Source of the DNA: Theobroma cacao
Lineage: Eukaryota > Streptophyta > Magnoliopsida > Malvales > Malvaceae
Direction of reading: 5' to 3'
NCBI RefSeq assembly: GCF_000208745.1
Contig: NC_030853.1
Location: 2,478,590 to 2,542,589, forward strand
Length of the DNA stretch: 64,000 nucleotides
Positions 11,640 to 23,460 of the stretch are shown piece by piece. The position numbers and the translations under genes are program-made. Each line of letters begins with the position of its first letter. Position 1 is the stretch's first letter. The notes under the pieces are model-generated. The model made no database searches. It was not told the origin of the DNA and worked only from the letters and a program-made list of their open reading frames with translations.

Positions 11640-14300
11640 TGGTTCTAAAGCACCCATGATTTCATTTTTTTTTTCACTTTAAATTTCCATTGAATTTTGC
11701 CTAAACATCTTCATGTCATCAATCTGGTTATGTTAACATTTATACACTAGTTGTCCTTGATATGAAAGCAAATCCATAACATGGGTTCTGATATCTTTCT
11801 TTTTTCCTGTCATATTCCTTTATCTTTCAGAAAGAAAAGGAGGATTCCGATGCCAAAGTCCCAGGGCCTCAACTGTTCTGATTCTAGCTGTTTCTGATCC
11901 TAAAATTGGGATTCGGACCTTTTCCCTAGAAGGGTCGACGTTAACTGAGAACCAGACGAATCATAAGGAGACTCAATCCTGCACTATTTGTATCTTATTG
12001 ACACATTCATCCCGATATTTGCTTCCAAGAATCACCATGGAAATGAATGGCACTTTCCTTTGTTGTTTCTCCAGAAGGTGACAAGGTATTTGGTGCAAAC
12101 AAAGAAAGTTGCTAGCTAGTAGTCCGTCTTGTATTTTTGTCCTAGACTAAGGATTCAATCAGAAAATATTAAATTGGATTTGACTGACAACCGCAATTAC
12201 AATGAAAATGATTTATTATTCTGGAGTGGAAGATGATTAAGCTGATCAGCAAGTGACTTGTAATGATAAATAAATTAATGGAAGGTTTGGTGAAACTGTG
12301 TCTTTCTTTTTTGGGCTCTGCAGTTTCAATTGATCTTTTTCCTAATGGTGATTTACTTTCAAAATTTTCTACTTGTCTTTGATATCCTACTTGATTAAGG
12401 GGAAATTATAGATCTTAAAGGTTCAAAATCAACTTTTCTATGACTCAGCACGAAAATGCGGGTGATTTGTTCTCTTTGGTCTTTATCGTGACAGGATAAC
12501 TACTACCAAGCAAAAGGCTGATTTGACCCTTGCCGTATTGTTCAATGGATCTAGCCAGGACAATTGGAGAGCAAGAGATTACTTCTGAGCTAACCACTGC
12601 TTGATGCTTACCTTCTTCAAATCTCGAACTTCTTAAAGAGTTTGAACAGGTCCACGTTAAAGGCCTGCCTCCAGGCCCTTTTCCTTTGTAACAAATAAAT
12701 AGAATCTTGCATAGAGACCTGATGAATCCCGGTCTGCATTACAGTCTTTGGTTCTTTCTTTGTGTTTGGAATTCATCAAGCTTCATACTTCTTGCACAAT
12801 AAAGCAATGATAGATTAAAATTTGATGTCTGTGTCATCTTGGGAAAGCTTTTGTCAAAGCAAATGAAGAGTAGAAGCAGGAGAATAGTGGCAGAAAAAAA
12901 AAGAAAAAGATAAACCCTTTGAGAGATCACTACATGCCATTATCATAAGCAGGCAGATGTGGTATGCGCCAAAAGAGAAATAGTGAAAAGAAATGCCCGT
13001 GCGTTTTGGACAACCTAGGAGTCTACTTTCCTGGGTTTACGTGTGAAATTTGATTAATTCAATCACTTTTTTCTTTTTGCTACAGAAATTGACACGAAAA
13101 GCTACATTTCAGAAATGATTAAGCCATTCGATAAAAATTTATTCAGTTAACTTTGGTGTTCCATAGGCCACCAATCACCTGCAGAAATTGCTCTTTGCCA
13201 TTTTTGTTAAACATGGAAGTACGTTAGGCATCTTCAATCTCACAAGAAGAAAAATTAATAGAAAAAAGAAGAAGAAGAAGAAAGAGTTAATTATCCATGG
13301 TTGTTTTGAGTTGTAGATGCGCGTTACATAATACGACAATATAAACAAAATACGATACAAATTGATATGTTATATTTTTAATTTTTTAATTAAGTAAAAC
13401 TCCGCTATATTTTTTCTGAAAAAAATTTTGGAATCCTTTCCCACCTTTATCCACTCCATTTCATTTGGGTATCTAGTACAACAATCTATTTAATTAGAAT
13501 TTCGGACAGACACATTCATACTTTATAGAAAAGAAAAATAGTAGTAATTTCTTCAGACCCTTAGGTGCCAATCTTCTTGATGAAATTTTATTATCTTAGA
13601 AGTCATATTTTTTTTTAATGTTAAAATATATCTTTCCAATTAATGGCTTGATATAGTAACCTCAGAAACAAAGTTGATATGGTAAAGAGTATTGAATTTA
13701 TTTTTTTTAACCAGCTTTTATCTTTTTATATGAAGGGAAAAGATATAGACCTCTTTAGCTAATTATTCTTAATCATACTTTTTTTTATTATAATTTGATT
13801 GCAATTGAGGTTGAGACTTAATGACCTCTCGATAAATTTTTTTTGAAAAAAAATAAACTCCACTCACCCTCTTTGTAATTTTCACTTCTCCTATATAATA
13901 TTTTATATATTGTTTAATTAATTCTCTATGGATAAGCCTATTTTCAGAAAGATTACACTATTACTTTCCTCCAATAAAATTATAAAAAAAATCTTTGATT
14001 TGTTTGACAAGTATATTTTATTTATATATCATCTTTGTATGATAAAAAAATTTAATTTATTGATTCACACTCAATAATTTTATAAAAAAAATTATGATGC
14101 AACCTCTTTTGAAAATTGAACTTATCCACATGGACTAATTGAAATCATGAAAACTGCCGGTAAATATTCTAAAAACAGTAAACTAATAATGGATCGAAAT
14201 GTATTGGGCTTAAACTATACGCCCAAAAAAGAAGAAATGGACAAAGACTCGGCCCAATCCATAAAATAACAGGCTCACACTTCCAGGAGTCGAAAGAATA
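11640..14300. other. Downstream flank of MIR171 and intergenic DNA
   Basis: No supported coding gene. The first part (to about 12700) is less AT-rich and may be primary miR171 transcript. A stretch CAAATAAATAGAA near 12692 could serve for polyadenylation, but this is only a guess. After 13.2 kb it becomes AT-rich, with short frames that are not gene-like. Confidence 0.45.
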
Positions 14301-14366
14301 ATATTCGTCTTCTCCGAGTAGAGTTTTCATGAAATGAAAACCCTTTCAATTTTAAAAACTACTTTA

Positions 14367-14368
<2 letters not shown>

Positions 14369-14398
<30 letters not shown>
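14369..14398 (+). repeat. (CT)n microsatellite in the 5' leader
   Basis: About 14 CT units ending about 60 bp ahead of the ATG at 14459. CT-rich tracts are common near plant transcription starts; a role here is inferred from position. No convincing TATA box was found for this gene. Confidence 0.85.
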
Positions 14399-14400
<2 letters not shown>

Positions 14401-14458
14401 CCGCTTCGATTCTTTGGTCAAAAATTTTCGCTGTAAAAGAAAGTTTGGGTACAAAGTA

Positions 14459-15853
14459 ATGGCGTTGACGAACTTCATATTGACAGTGGCAGGCGTTAGC
14501 GCGGTGGTTCTTTTACTGAGAAGCGACGTTAAGCAGTCGGCTGCGATATTTAGGCGCAACGTTAAGCATATACGGAATTGGCTTGAAGAAGAATCTTCCG
14601 CGGCTTCTAAGTAAGCCTTTTCATCATCTGGGTATTTTTTGTTTGTTTTTGCTGTTTTTATTGTTAACTTCCTTTTTTTAGGGTTTTAATATGAACTATA
14701 GCTGCTAAAGTGATGTTGAATGTTATAAGATGAAAAAGAAAGATGATTTTCGGTTAAATTTTGGTGGGTTTCTGAAATGATTGATTTTTCAGCTTTGTGA
14801 TGGTCTAGAATGAAAACCCAGAAGGAAATATGATTGATAAGCTCCCAAGTGAAGAAATTTGAAGGTTTCTTTATTTTTTTTATAATGAATTAGAGTCTTG
14901 ATGTTGAAAACTGGAGCCTCAGATATAATAAGTGAATGTCTGATAATGGGACTGTGTTCTTTTTTTCTTTTAAATTTGCAGAGGATATAGCATTAGGAAA
15001 TATTTAGAACCAGAATCATATCGCCAGATTGGCTTAGGGATCTTTGGAATTCATTTCTATCTCTAGAACTTCTTTATGGACTCCGCTATAAATTTTTCTT
15101 TGATTCCATTTTACTTGGATTTTTTGTTCTCGTTCTATTTTTTTTTTTTAAAGTTAAGCTGCATTGCACAATTTATATCTGGTTGACAGAACTAAATTGC
15201 ATTGGAATTTAATTCTGCTTAATTTATAAAAATGTAATTGTGGTTTAATTTCTCTCAAAGCCTGTCGAACAGTTTGAAGTAATGCTATTGTATATGATAA
15301 AGCACTCTTGTCATCAATTCAGTGTAAAATTAATGTTAAATAAATTGCACCACCTCATCCCGGTTCTCATTACTTCTTCTCTCCTCCTCCTTGAACCAAA
15401 TCATATGTGATGGTTGTAAGAGTGTTTATTTGTGAAAATGGATGGAAGCTTGTAGAAGCTAAATTTATTCGCTCAAAACTGAATAGGTTTTCATGATCAC
15501 GCCTTATGTGGAAAGCAGGCAAAAGTAGCTACTGCACAAAACATGCGATTAACTGCATGGTCATAAGAACATTGCTCATCACTGTTAATTCTAGTTATAG
15601 GAGTAAGTTTCTTGAACATTGTGATTGTGATGCCGGTGAATCACTTTAGCGGGAACCAACTTTTTATCTCAATTTTGCTTCCCATTCTTCAATTCTTTTA
15701 CATATCTTCTGTATATGTTCCAAACATTGTTGCAAATGGTTCTTATCTTGACAAAAGGCTTTTTTCTGACTTCGATGATCTTCTTTCAGGGCAGCTGAAA
15801 AGGTGAAGCCCAAGGAACTGGAGTCCAAGGTTCCTCCTAAGGAGAAGGACTAG
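14459..15853 (+). CDS. Small membrane-anchored protein, 71 residues, two exons
   Basis: Exon 1 is 14459-14610 and exon 2 is 15790-15853. The intron begins GTAAGC, ends TTCTTTCAG and splits a Lys codon in phase 2. The spliced frame gives 71 residues and ends at TAG. The N-terminus MALTNFILTVAGVSAVVLLL forms one hydrophobic segment (about residues 4-20). Next comes a basic amphipathic part (RSDVKQSAAIFRRNVKHIRN, 21-40) and an acidic helix (WLEEESSAASK). The tail is Lys/Glu/Pro-rich and encoded by exon 2. The layout suggests a tail facing the cytosol or an organelle interior, with an N-terminal anchor. Small uncharacterised proteins of this kind occur in many angiosperms; function is unknown. 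An in-frame upstream ATG at 14414 would add 15 residues with weaker context; I prefer 14459 because the hydrophobic anchor starts right after it. The gene is convergent with the SPL gene. Confidence 0.85.
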
Positions 15854-16355
15854 TGTCTTCATGGGGAGTTTGAGGTTATTTACTATAGTTTGCCGTTATC
15901 AATTTTGGATATTTGGGTTGTTATTTAGAATAAGTCTTGGTTAGTGTCTTAGTGTTTCTGCACTGTAAAGCACTGCTGAATTTTGTTGTCCCACCTTTTT
16001 CGCTTTGTTAATACACTGATGTATTTACTTAGAAGTTAAATACTTTTTGGAAATGTCGACTTGGACCTGAGCGTATCTCTTTAACTAAAGAGGTGGAAAA
16101 AGGAAGAAATATTCAATTTGCAAGTTGTTAAGCTTTTTGTTGCTCTTTGTTTCTTCCATTATCTAAAGAACTGCTAAAATTCTCACAAAAATTTGGGATG
16201 AAATTATTAAACAGTCTGATCTAAATATTAGGGCTCAAAGAGGACATTGCTATCCCAATACAAAGATATCTCAAGGCAAAGAAAGGGAAAGTATTGGCCA
16301 GATGTTGTGGGAGAGCCTGACCACTTCGGCATAGAACATTTCAGTTCGGGAGCAA

Positions 16356-17526
16356 TTATATGTAATCCAGGCCTGGTCGTCTAGCAATTTTTTGGGCCAA
16401 GCTTGATGGATCGTGTTGCCACTGCAAAGTCTGGTTCCTCTCAGGGATCAGAGTTGAGCTAAAAGGCTGACCCATACCACCGTGAGAGTTAGAGGCCTGT
16501 GCTATTGAATGGATGACATTTGTGTGCAGAGGCACAAGTGGTGACAGAAGAGAGAGAGCACAGTAGGAATCGATGGGTCGGATTATCCCATTGGCTTGCA
16601 TCTTTTGGCTACCTCTGCCACCCTCTGACGAAGGAATGACATTGGCAAACCGTCGACCATCAGAAACCACAGGGATTACTTGGTTGATCCTTTCATGGTC
16701 ATGTGTCAGCAGGCCAGCGAACTCTCTGTTTTCTACATGTTTGATGCAAGCCAAGGGATTTGGAGGCTTTAGTCTACCAACAAGATCCAATTGCTCATAA
16801 CTATCATAAACCGTTGCAGGGGTTGCGTCGCTGAATTGCAAGATTGTGCTACCTAAATTTGATTCTGTAAATCATGTAGAGAAAAAAAGGATACAAATAA
16901 CAGTGAGTAAAAAGGTTATAGAAACGTTTTTTCCATGAGAATCCAAGCCAAGTTGATTGGACAGAAAACTACCAGCGCTGGTGAACAAAGATTCCGGCCG
17001 ATGTTTTCTTCGGCGCCTGTTATGCCCATCAAGACGTTTCCTGCAGCTCCTTTTCTCCTCATCAAACTCCCCTACAGCATGAAACCTACCAAGTTGAATT
17101 AAGAGAAGTTAAGACAGCCGCCATAAAAATTTCAGACAGGCACCTCGAAAAGGTCTAAACGTACCTGCTGCATTGCTGACAGAACCTTTGCTCTTCACCC
17201 CCAATGGTGACAACCGGGTCCTTGGAGTGGTGCTCACAGACCCTATGGCGCCTGTAGTGTTCCCTGTATTTTCCAAGATCAGATTTGCAGCCATCAACCA
17301 AGCATGATATTCTCACATTTCCTTCAGCCACAGCAGATCTCTTGATTGACCCTGAAGGTGGTGACTCCATTTTCAAGCCCCTGGAGTTCTTAAACTTATT
17401 CAGTGACTTGACTCTCACATTTCTCAATCCACCAAGCTTCGAGTCCACCGAGAGTCCTCCATTGTTCTGTCCCTTATCCTCCAGCTGAGACAAACCCAAA
17501 GCGGAATCCTCAGAGTCTAAATCCAT
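16356..17526 (-). CDS. SPL: SPL transcription factor (SBP-box, SPL13-like), miR156-regulated
   Basis: Three exons: 17526-17165, 17085-16973 and 16864-16356. All junctions are GT-AG and keep frame, giving 327 residues. The SBP DNA-binding domain covers about residues 73-150. The first zinc site is C75, C80, C97 and H100; the second is C116, C119, H123 and C135. The bipartite nuclear signal includes [17 protein letters not shown]. The first intron splits the Arg codon of the CQQCSR/FH motif, the usual SBP-box position. Exon 3 encodes YCALSLLS, under which the miR156 site lies. Domain wording ([27 protein letters not shown]) points to the SPL13/SPL16 group rather than SPL9/15 or the large SPL1/12 group. 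It should act in the nucleus on GTAC-core promoters and in age-dependent phase change. Clade placement is by inspection. Confidence 0.93.
16542..16561 (-). promoter_or_regulatory. miR156/157 target site in SPL exon 3
   Basis: The mRNA strand reads GTGCTCTCTCTCTTCTGTCA. This is the complement of miR156 apart from one internal position, and it encodes ALSLLS. Such sites cause cleavage and repression of SPL mRNAs in young plants; activity here is inferred from the match. Confidence 0.92.
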
Positions 17527-17529
17527 ATC

Positions 17530-19600
17530 TCACCCTTTTTCTTTAAACTTCTACAGTGTATTTGATTATCCTCCTAAACTGTTAACGGCAGTGCAAAGTC
17601 CACAAATTGTATGCAATGAGGGCCCTCGCACATGTATCCAAGAAACACCAAGATTCTAATTAAATTGGCAAAAAACAAAAGGAAAAAGATGAAGGAATGA
17701 AAACAGGTGTCAGGAAATTGAAGTTGCAATAACTGGTAGAGTTCACCGTTGTATTAAATTGTAAAAATATAACTTTGAAAACAATTAAAAAGGAGCTATA
17801 AATGTCTGAGAAAAAAAAGGACCCATATTCATGACTCACTGGGAATTATCGTTGGTTTCAATGCCTTGATTCTTTAACTCTATTTAGTTGTTTTTATTTT
17901 TAGGTTCAATACTAACTTTAGAGTTTGTAAAAAAGTTAATATACATTGTTATTTCAGGACGAATTTGATTATTGTAATCTTGGATCTTTGACAATAATTT
18001 TTCTTCATAATGCTCGTGAAAAATAGAAAAATTGATTCTTGAGTGACGTTTTTGATTTTGAAAATCATCTAAATCATGTATATGGTTAGAATTCTCTTTT
18101 AACAGTTTTTTTTTTTTTATTTTGAATTTTCAATTATTTTTTTGATGATTTAATTTTTAAATTAATTAATTTAATCATATTTCTACTACATTTGTGTTTT
18201 AGATAAAGGTATAAATCATAACAATTATTTCGTTTTCTTTTTCTAAGTTTCTTCATTGGTCCAAATTTCCCTTGTTTGACACTTGGAAGCCAGTAAAATA
18301 TTGTGGACTATACTGGTGTGGCATACAAATAAACCAAGCAAAAGTTAGGCAGATTGAAAATAGATAGGGAGAGAAAGACAACAGGTGTATTCAACAAAGT
18401 GACAGATGTATTTCTTGCTTTCAACTTCATTGAATGAATGACTGGAAAGAATTGAAGGATAAGTACAAAAAGATGAGGAGTGGAGTTCTAGGAATTGCAC
18501 TAAGCAGTCAGGTAATCTCCTTGGATTCTTTCTTTTATGATTCAGAATCCAGGACAGGGCTCCCTTTGCTTCCCATCTGTGATGAATTCTAGAAATGGGA
18601 TTTAAAAATTTGATAAATCAGCGTTGGGATTGCATATATATATATATATTAGTTTAAAGTAATGTGCACCTTCCTTTCATGTTGGAATCTTCACTCCCTC
18701 ACTTTCTAGCTATTTGAATTTCTTACTAGGGATTTTCCGTAGTGATGATGGTTTTTTAATGGTAGAATTGATCCACACCGCCAGATAGATGCTTTCCCTT
18801 GCTTCAACCCAATCTTTGCTAGTATTTGGCATGTTACAATAATTTCACTGCAAAAAAATTAATTTTTTTCGATTATTTTTTTATAGTAAAAGTCTAAATT
18901 CCGTTAAAATATTTTTCTTTGACAGAAAATAAAATTTTTTTGTCAAAAATTTCATTAAATATTCTTAAGTCGATAATACCTTTTACTGCAAATAAAAAAT
19001 TACATCTATAACGATGAAATTTTTATGAAAAGAACTGAAGAAAATTCTGTTGAAATAAATTTAATAATTCAGATATTATTAAATGTCAAAAAATTTATCA
19101 AAAATCTATGGAGATTATATGTAGAATATTTTAAGTTGATTATTTGTTATAATTTCAACTTGATAGATTGTTTTTTAATTAAAGAAAAGAGAATTTGAAC
19201 CTTATTTTCTACATAAGGAAATCATGTACCAATTAAAAATCAAAATGCCCAGGTGTAATTTCAACCTAATAAATTAATGTTCCGTTAGTTTAATTTTTTT
19301 TATTCTAAATTCTCATGTGCTTGGAAAAGAAATCACTAGAAGCAAGGTTTATTGACAAATCCATCTCACTTTGACAAATCCATCTCACTTTAAGAATTTT
19401 AGTTTTCATGCTGAAGTATACTCTTACATCACATGTAATTTGATTTTTTTCAATTTTGAGATAATAAAAATTTAAATTAATTTTTGAAATGGCGAACTAC
19501 ATGTACTTATCATTGAATTAGTTTTTGAAACATGATTGAGTTTTTTTATTTATTTATTGGGTTTATAACAAAAGCCTACCCCAGAAAGACCTAAACTTAA
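17530..19600. other. SPL upstream region and intergenic DNA
   Basis: Holds the 5' leader and promoter of the SPL gene; a 5'-UTR intron is possible but not resolved. Contains a (TA)n tract at 18633-18650 and a perfect 19-bp tandem duplication (TTGACAAATCCATCTCACT) at 19352-19389. No coding gene seen. Confidence 0.55.
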
Positions 19601-19602
19601 AT

Positions 19603-20858
19603 TTGGTAATTAATGTTTAAATTATACAATTAATTTATGTACTCCATAAAAAGAATGAATTTAGTTTTGTTTATAATAATTTGTGTAAATTGAATACTTA
19701 TACTTTGTAAATTTGTTACTTATAGTCTCTAACTATAATACTGTTAAATTTAACTGTTAAGTATACTGACGTGGAAATGATTATGTGTTGATGTGGGACA
19801 AATGTTGACATGGCACAATGCTAACATGGCATAATACTGACATGTCCACATGAATTTAAAAAAATAACAAAAAGCACCCTAATCCTAAATTAAATGAGAT
19901 TTACAAATAAGAAAGAAAGAAGATTAACAACCCACCAAAAACATATTAACAAAAGCACTCCCACATGAATCTAGCTTCTTGCATGGGAACCACCCTATTA
20001 TTTTTTTTACTCAAGTGAAGAAAAAATAAAATTAAAAAGAAAAATTTTTTAAAAGTAATAAAGAGGAAAAAAGAAAAACAAGAAAAAAAATTTATTATTG
20101 AAAAAACTATTTTATATTCAACTAGGTATTAAAGGTTTTCCTACAACAATCCAAAAAGTTAGTTTTAGTTAGCATAAGAAAATAAAAGCCAATAATGAAA
20201 ATAACCAAAAGAAAACTAAAGTGAAATATGTTTGCAATTTGTAAAAAACTAACAAGAATCAAGAGAATTTATAAGAGAACTAATTATGCCCAATCAGCCT
20301 TGCACCTTTCAGAACCCAAAAATATATTAACAAAACATTACAAAATCTCGATTTCTTTTTTGTTATTTTGTCCGCCAAAATCTCTCAACTTGTCCAAAAC
20401 TCTTCAATATTATGTTCACTAAGAATTAAGATTCAAAACAAGGCTAAGAATCATGATCATGCTTTTCTTAAATTTCAACTATTTAATTCTAGAACTAGTT
20501 GTTTCTCTTTCTCTTGATTTTCCCTATTGAGTTGTTAATTTTCTTTCTTTCTTTATTTGTAAATCTCATTTAATTTAAGGTTAGGGTGCTTTTTGTTATT
20601 TTTTTTTTAAATTCATGTGGAAGCATTAGCATTATGCCATGTTAATGTTGTGTTATGTCAACATTTATCTCACATTAACACATAGTCAATGCCACATCAA
20701 CATACTTAACAATTAAATTTAACGGTGTTAGAGTTAAGGATTGTAATTAACAAATTCACAAAGTATAAAGATCCAATTTACATAAATTATTATACATGGA
20801 CTAAATTTATTATTTTATAGAGTACAAAGACTTATTGTATAATTTAATCGTAATTAAT
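19603..20858. mobile_element. Non-autonomous DNA transposon with about 335-bp terminal inverted repeats (MULE-like)
   Basis: The left arm (about 19603-19940) and the right arm (about 20525-20858) are inverted copies along their whole length. Matching blocks include ATTAAATGAGATTTACAAAT, AACAAAAAGCACCCTAA, CATGAATTTAAAAAAA and TAAATTTAA, in mirrored order. The core (about 19945-20520) is AT-rich and has no transposase; the small frame at 20228-20422 is not gene-like. Long TIRs over a non-coding core suit a Mutator-like or foldback element. A 9-bp target-site duplication was not confirmed. Confidence 0.75.
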
Positions 20859-20959
20859 TAATAGAATAGAACATATATAAGATATGAGTAGGAGTTATCC
20901 CATCATTGGATTTGATAAGTACAAAACATTGGTTGCAATTTGCATCAATTTCTCTTCAA

Positions 20960-21690
20960 ATTAGCAACACACTTATTTGTTGCACATGTCACAGGGGCTG
21001 AAATCAGCCCTAAGGCGATACCATTTGGGGGCCCATCGACAACTAGCATCGGGTCATCATAGATTGAGGGTTTCTAAATGCTCCACACACTTACAAAGCC
21101 AAGCCGCATCAGTAGGGAGCACCCAAACAAACCCTATAAAGTGATACAAATCAGCACGCCTGACACGCCAGGATCGCGCACGAGTAATAAAAGCACAAAA
21201 AGATTGCATAACTGAATGTCATGCATGCACAGGGAACACGCATGGCTCGTGCACACCAAAAGCTTGCACGCCAAAAGAGTGTGTAGACATAGGTTGAACA
21301 ATAGTGGGTTGTACATATCACAATCTCGCAATAAGGGGTTGTGCGCAACATAGCCATGTGTACTTGGAACATGCATCTACAACGTGCCTATAAGGCATGC
21401 ACATGGGCGTTGCACGGGAGGAAAGTGCATATGGGTTGTGCACACATGGGAGCCTTGAACCCCGTGAATCATTCACATCCAACTTGCACCCCGAGAAGCC
21501 ACGCGCACAACGGGCGCACCTCAGATAGCCTCACTTAGGAATGTCATGCACACCAGGATAGCACACCTGTAGGCCGTGCACTAGAGGATCTCGACCGAGA
21601 GACCAACACATTTGAAGGCCTTATACGAGAAAGACACCCCCTAGTGGCGAAATTGGTTATAGTGCAATGCCTTTTTGTTGTTCCTTTAGT
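20960..21690 (+). repeat. GC-richer repetitive segment, probably 5' part of the deleted Copia element
   Basis: Unlike its AT-rich surroundings it is rich in CpG and in words such as GTGCAC, GCATGC, CTTGCAC and CACGCC. The same vocabulary returns at 22200-22290 on the other side of the Copia coding remnant, which suggests both come from the LTRs or flanks of the same element. Frames on both strands here are by-products of the composition. Confidence 0.45.
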
Positions 21691-22170
21691 GCGCAATTGA
21701 GAACTCCATCAATTAGATATCAACAATGTTTTTTTTTTTTTGCATGGTGATCTTGAAGAGGAAATCTACATGAAGATTCCTCAAGGCTTTGCTAAATAAA
21801 AGGAGCACCGAGTCGTAAACCGACTTCCTCATCCATGGATCAACAACATAAACTTGATCTTGATTTAGGACAACTTTGTGATATCTCGAACAGTATAAAC
21901 GTCTCATTGGAAGATTACGTTATCTCATGATAACGTGTTTAGATACTAGTTACACATCCTAAGTCAATTTATGCACAAGCTAAGACAACCACACTTTGAT
22001 GCCTTTTTACGAATCCTTGGATATCTCAAAAATTTTATTATCCCGATCATCTTCATGTTAGTATGAATTGGCAGACATATTCACCAAAGCACTTCGTTAG
22101 AAACAGTTCCAAGTTTTGTTGGGTAAGTTGGGCATTTCCAATCTTCATGCTCCAACTTAAGGTGAGTAAA
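21690..22170 (+). pseudogene. Copia pol remnant (reverse transcriptase and RNase H pieces)
   Basis: Near 21738-21800 the frame reads LHGDLEEEIYMKIPQGFA, the diagnostic start of the Copia reverse transcriptase core. Further on, GRLIYL-like and HFDAFLRILGYLK-like words appear in shifting frames, and about 22068-22160 reads ELADIFTKALR, stop, KQFQVLLGKLGISNLHAP, the RNase H C-terminus. Most of the reverse transcriptase between these pieces is deleted, and stops and frameshifts break the rest. A degenerate polypurine tract (CTTAAGGTGAGTA) follows. Confidence 0.85.
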
Positions 22171-22179
22171 AGAAAATTG

Positions 22180-22700
22180 ATTTAGGATATTGGCCACACA
22201 TAAGAGAATTGTATGCACAAGGCTTGCACAAACAAACGTGCACCAGTAGCTCGCATGCATAAGACAACCCGCATGAAGGGTGTTCAATAGTTGCTAAAAA
22301 ATGTACTAGCCAAGTACAGCATTTTATGGCAATTAGAATGCTTTTCATATTTAAGTTTTATTTAGTTGTTGATTGTTTTGCTCACATAACAAGTAAGCCT
22401 AGTTTTTAAGATATTTACTTTTATATCATTTACTTTACTTGCACTCCAAAGAATAGTTTTTATGACATTTACTTTTATTATTTACTTTACTTGCACTTTA
22501 AGAACGTTTAAGATTAGAATACTTACTTATTTAATTTACTTACATTACAAGTAGGTTCAGGATGAGTTATTTCTATAAAAAATCTCTTTATGTTTCGTTA
22601 TAAAACTGAACAAGATTTTTCTAATTCTCTTCCTTTGAGATATTTTATTTTTTACTAAACATCAACATTAATCACCAAATGACCATCATATATTTATATT
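22180..22700 (+). repeat. Probable 3' LTR of the deleted Copia element
   Basis: Follows the degenerate polypurine tract. It contains the GTGCAC/GCATGC-rich words shared with 20960-21690, then AT-rich sequence with repeated 'ttatttactttacttgcac' blocks, and ends around the AACAAGATTTTTCTAATTC / CTTTGAGATATTTT area seen near the ends of Copia LTRs. Exact borders are not resolved. Confidence 0.4.
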
Positions 22701-23073
22701 AGCAACAAAAATTTATCATCTTTTCTTTTTCTTTATTTCATTTGAGGAAGAAAGATTGAACTAATTTTTTGAACATAGAATATGCGCACTAATTATTAAA
22801 TTAAATATTTGAATGCAATTTAAGATCATTTCTTAAATATAGTGAAAAGACATATTTGAGACATCGGTCACGAGGTTTAAAATAAAAATCTTTGCATGTG
22901 CACTCTTAAATATTATAAAAGATATATGATCACATCCAAAATGACCACCCTTAGCAAACTATTAAGGCCATTTTCATTTTTCAATATATCGACCTAATTT
23001 AACTATATTATCATTCACTTATCATCAGTTATCGATTATCATATAAAGTTATTTACCAAGAATTAAACAAATA

Positions 23074-23326
23074 TTCCCTCCATTTCAAAAATATTATTTT
23101 AATTTGATTTTTTTAATCAAAATTTTTTCAATTTTGATCTTAGTTATTTAAATATTTGATTCAGCAAACTTTTATTATATATATTTGAAAAATTTTTATT
23201 TAAATTTTTTAATAGTATTTATTTCAAATTTTAATTAATGATGGTTTATAAATAAATAATGGTTAAACTTGAAAAACTTTGACCCAAAAAAGTCAAATTC
23301 AGACACTAATTATAAGACGGATGGAG
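23074..23326. mobile_element. Stowaway MITE (Tc1/mariner type)
   Basis: Flanked by TA on both sides (23072-23073 and 23327-23328). The left end reads TTCCCTCCATTTCAAAAATA; the right end, reversed, reads CTCCATCCGTCTTATAATTA followed by GTGTC. These match the Stowaway terminal consensus CTCCCTCCGTnnCA. The length is about 253 bp with an AT-rich, non-coding interior. Confidence 0.85.
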
Positions 23327-23357
23327 TAAAATTTATTCTTATTGAGATTCATATGTG

Positions 23358-23460
23358 AATGTAATATCCCACATTACTCATAAGTGAGATGTAAAGATAA
23401 CATGATAAATATACATGAAAGATCCAAGAACTCATAAACTTAAGTTTTTGGATTCAAGTG
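23358..23460 (+). repeat. TRIM/LTR fragment
   Basis: The sequence TGTAATATCCCACATTACTC with a following AAGTGAGATGTAAAG resembles the start of plant TRIM-type LTRs ('TGTAATATCCCACAT...'). Only about 100 bp is recognisable. Confidence 0.4.

Noticed and set aside
21134..21538. Frames of 65-80 codons on both strands, Cys/His-rich
   Set aside because: Arise from the GTGCAC-rich composition of the Copia-linked segment; several frames are open at once.
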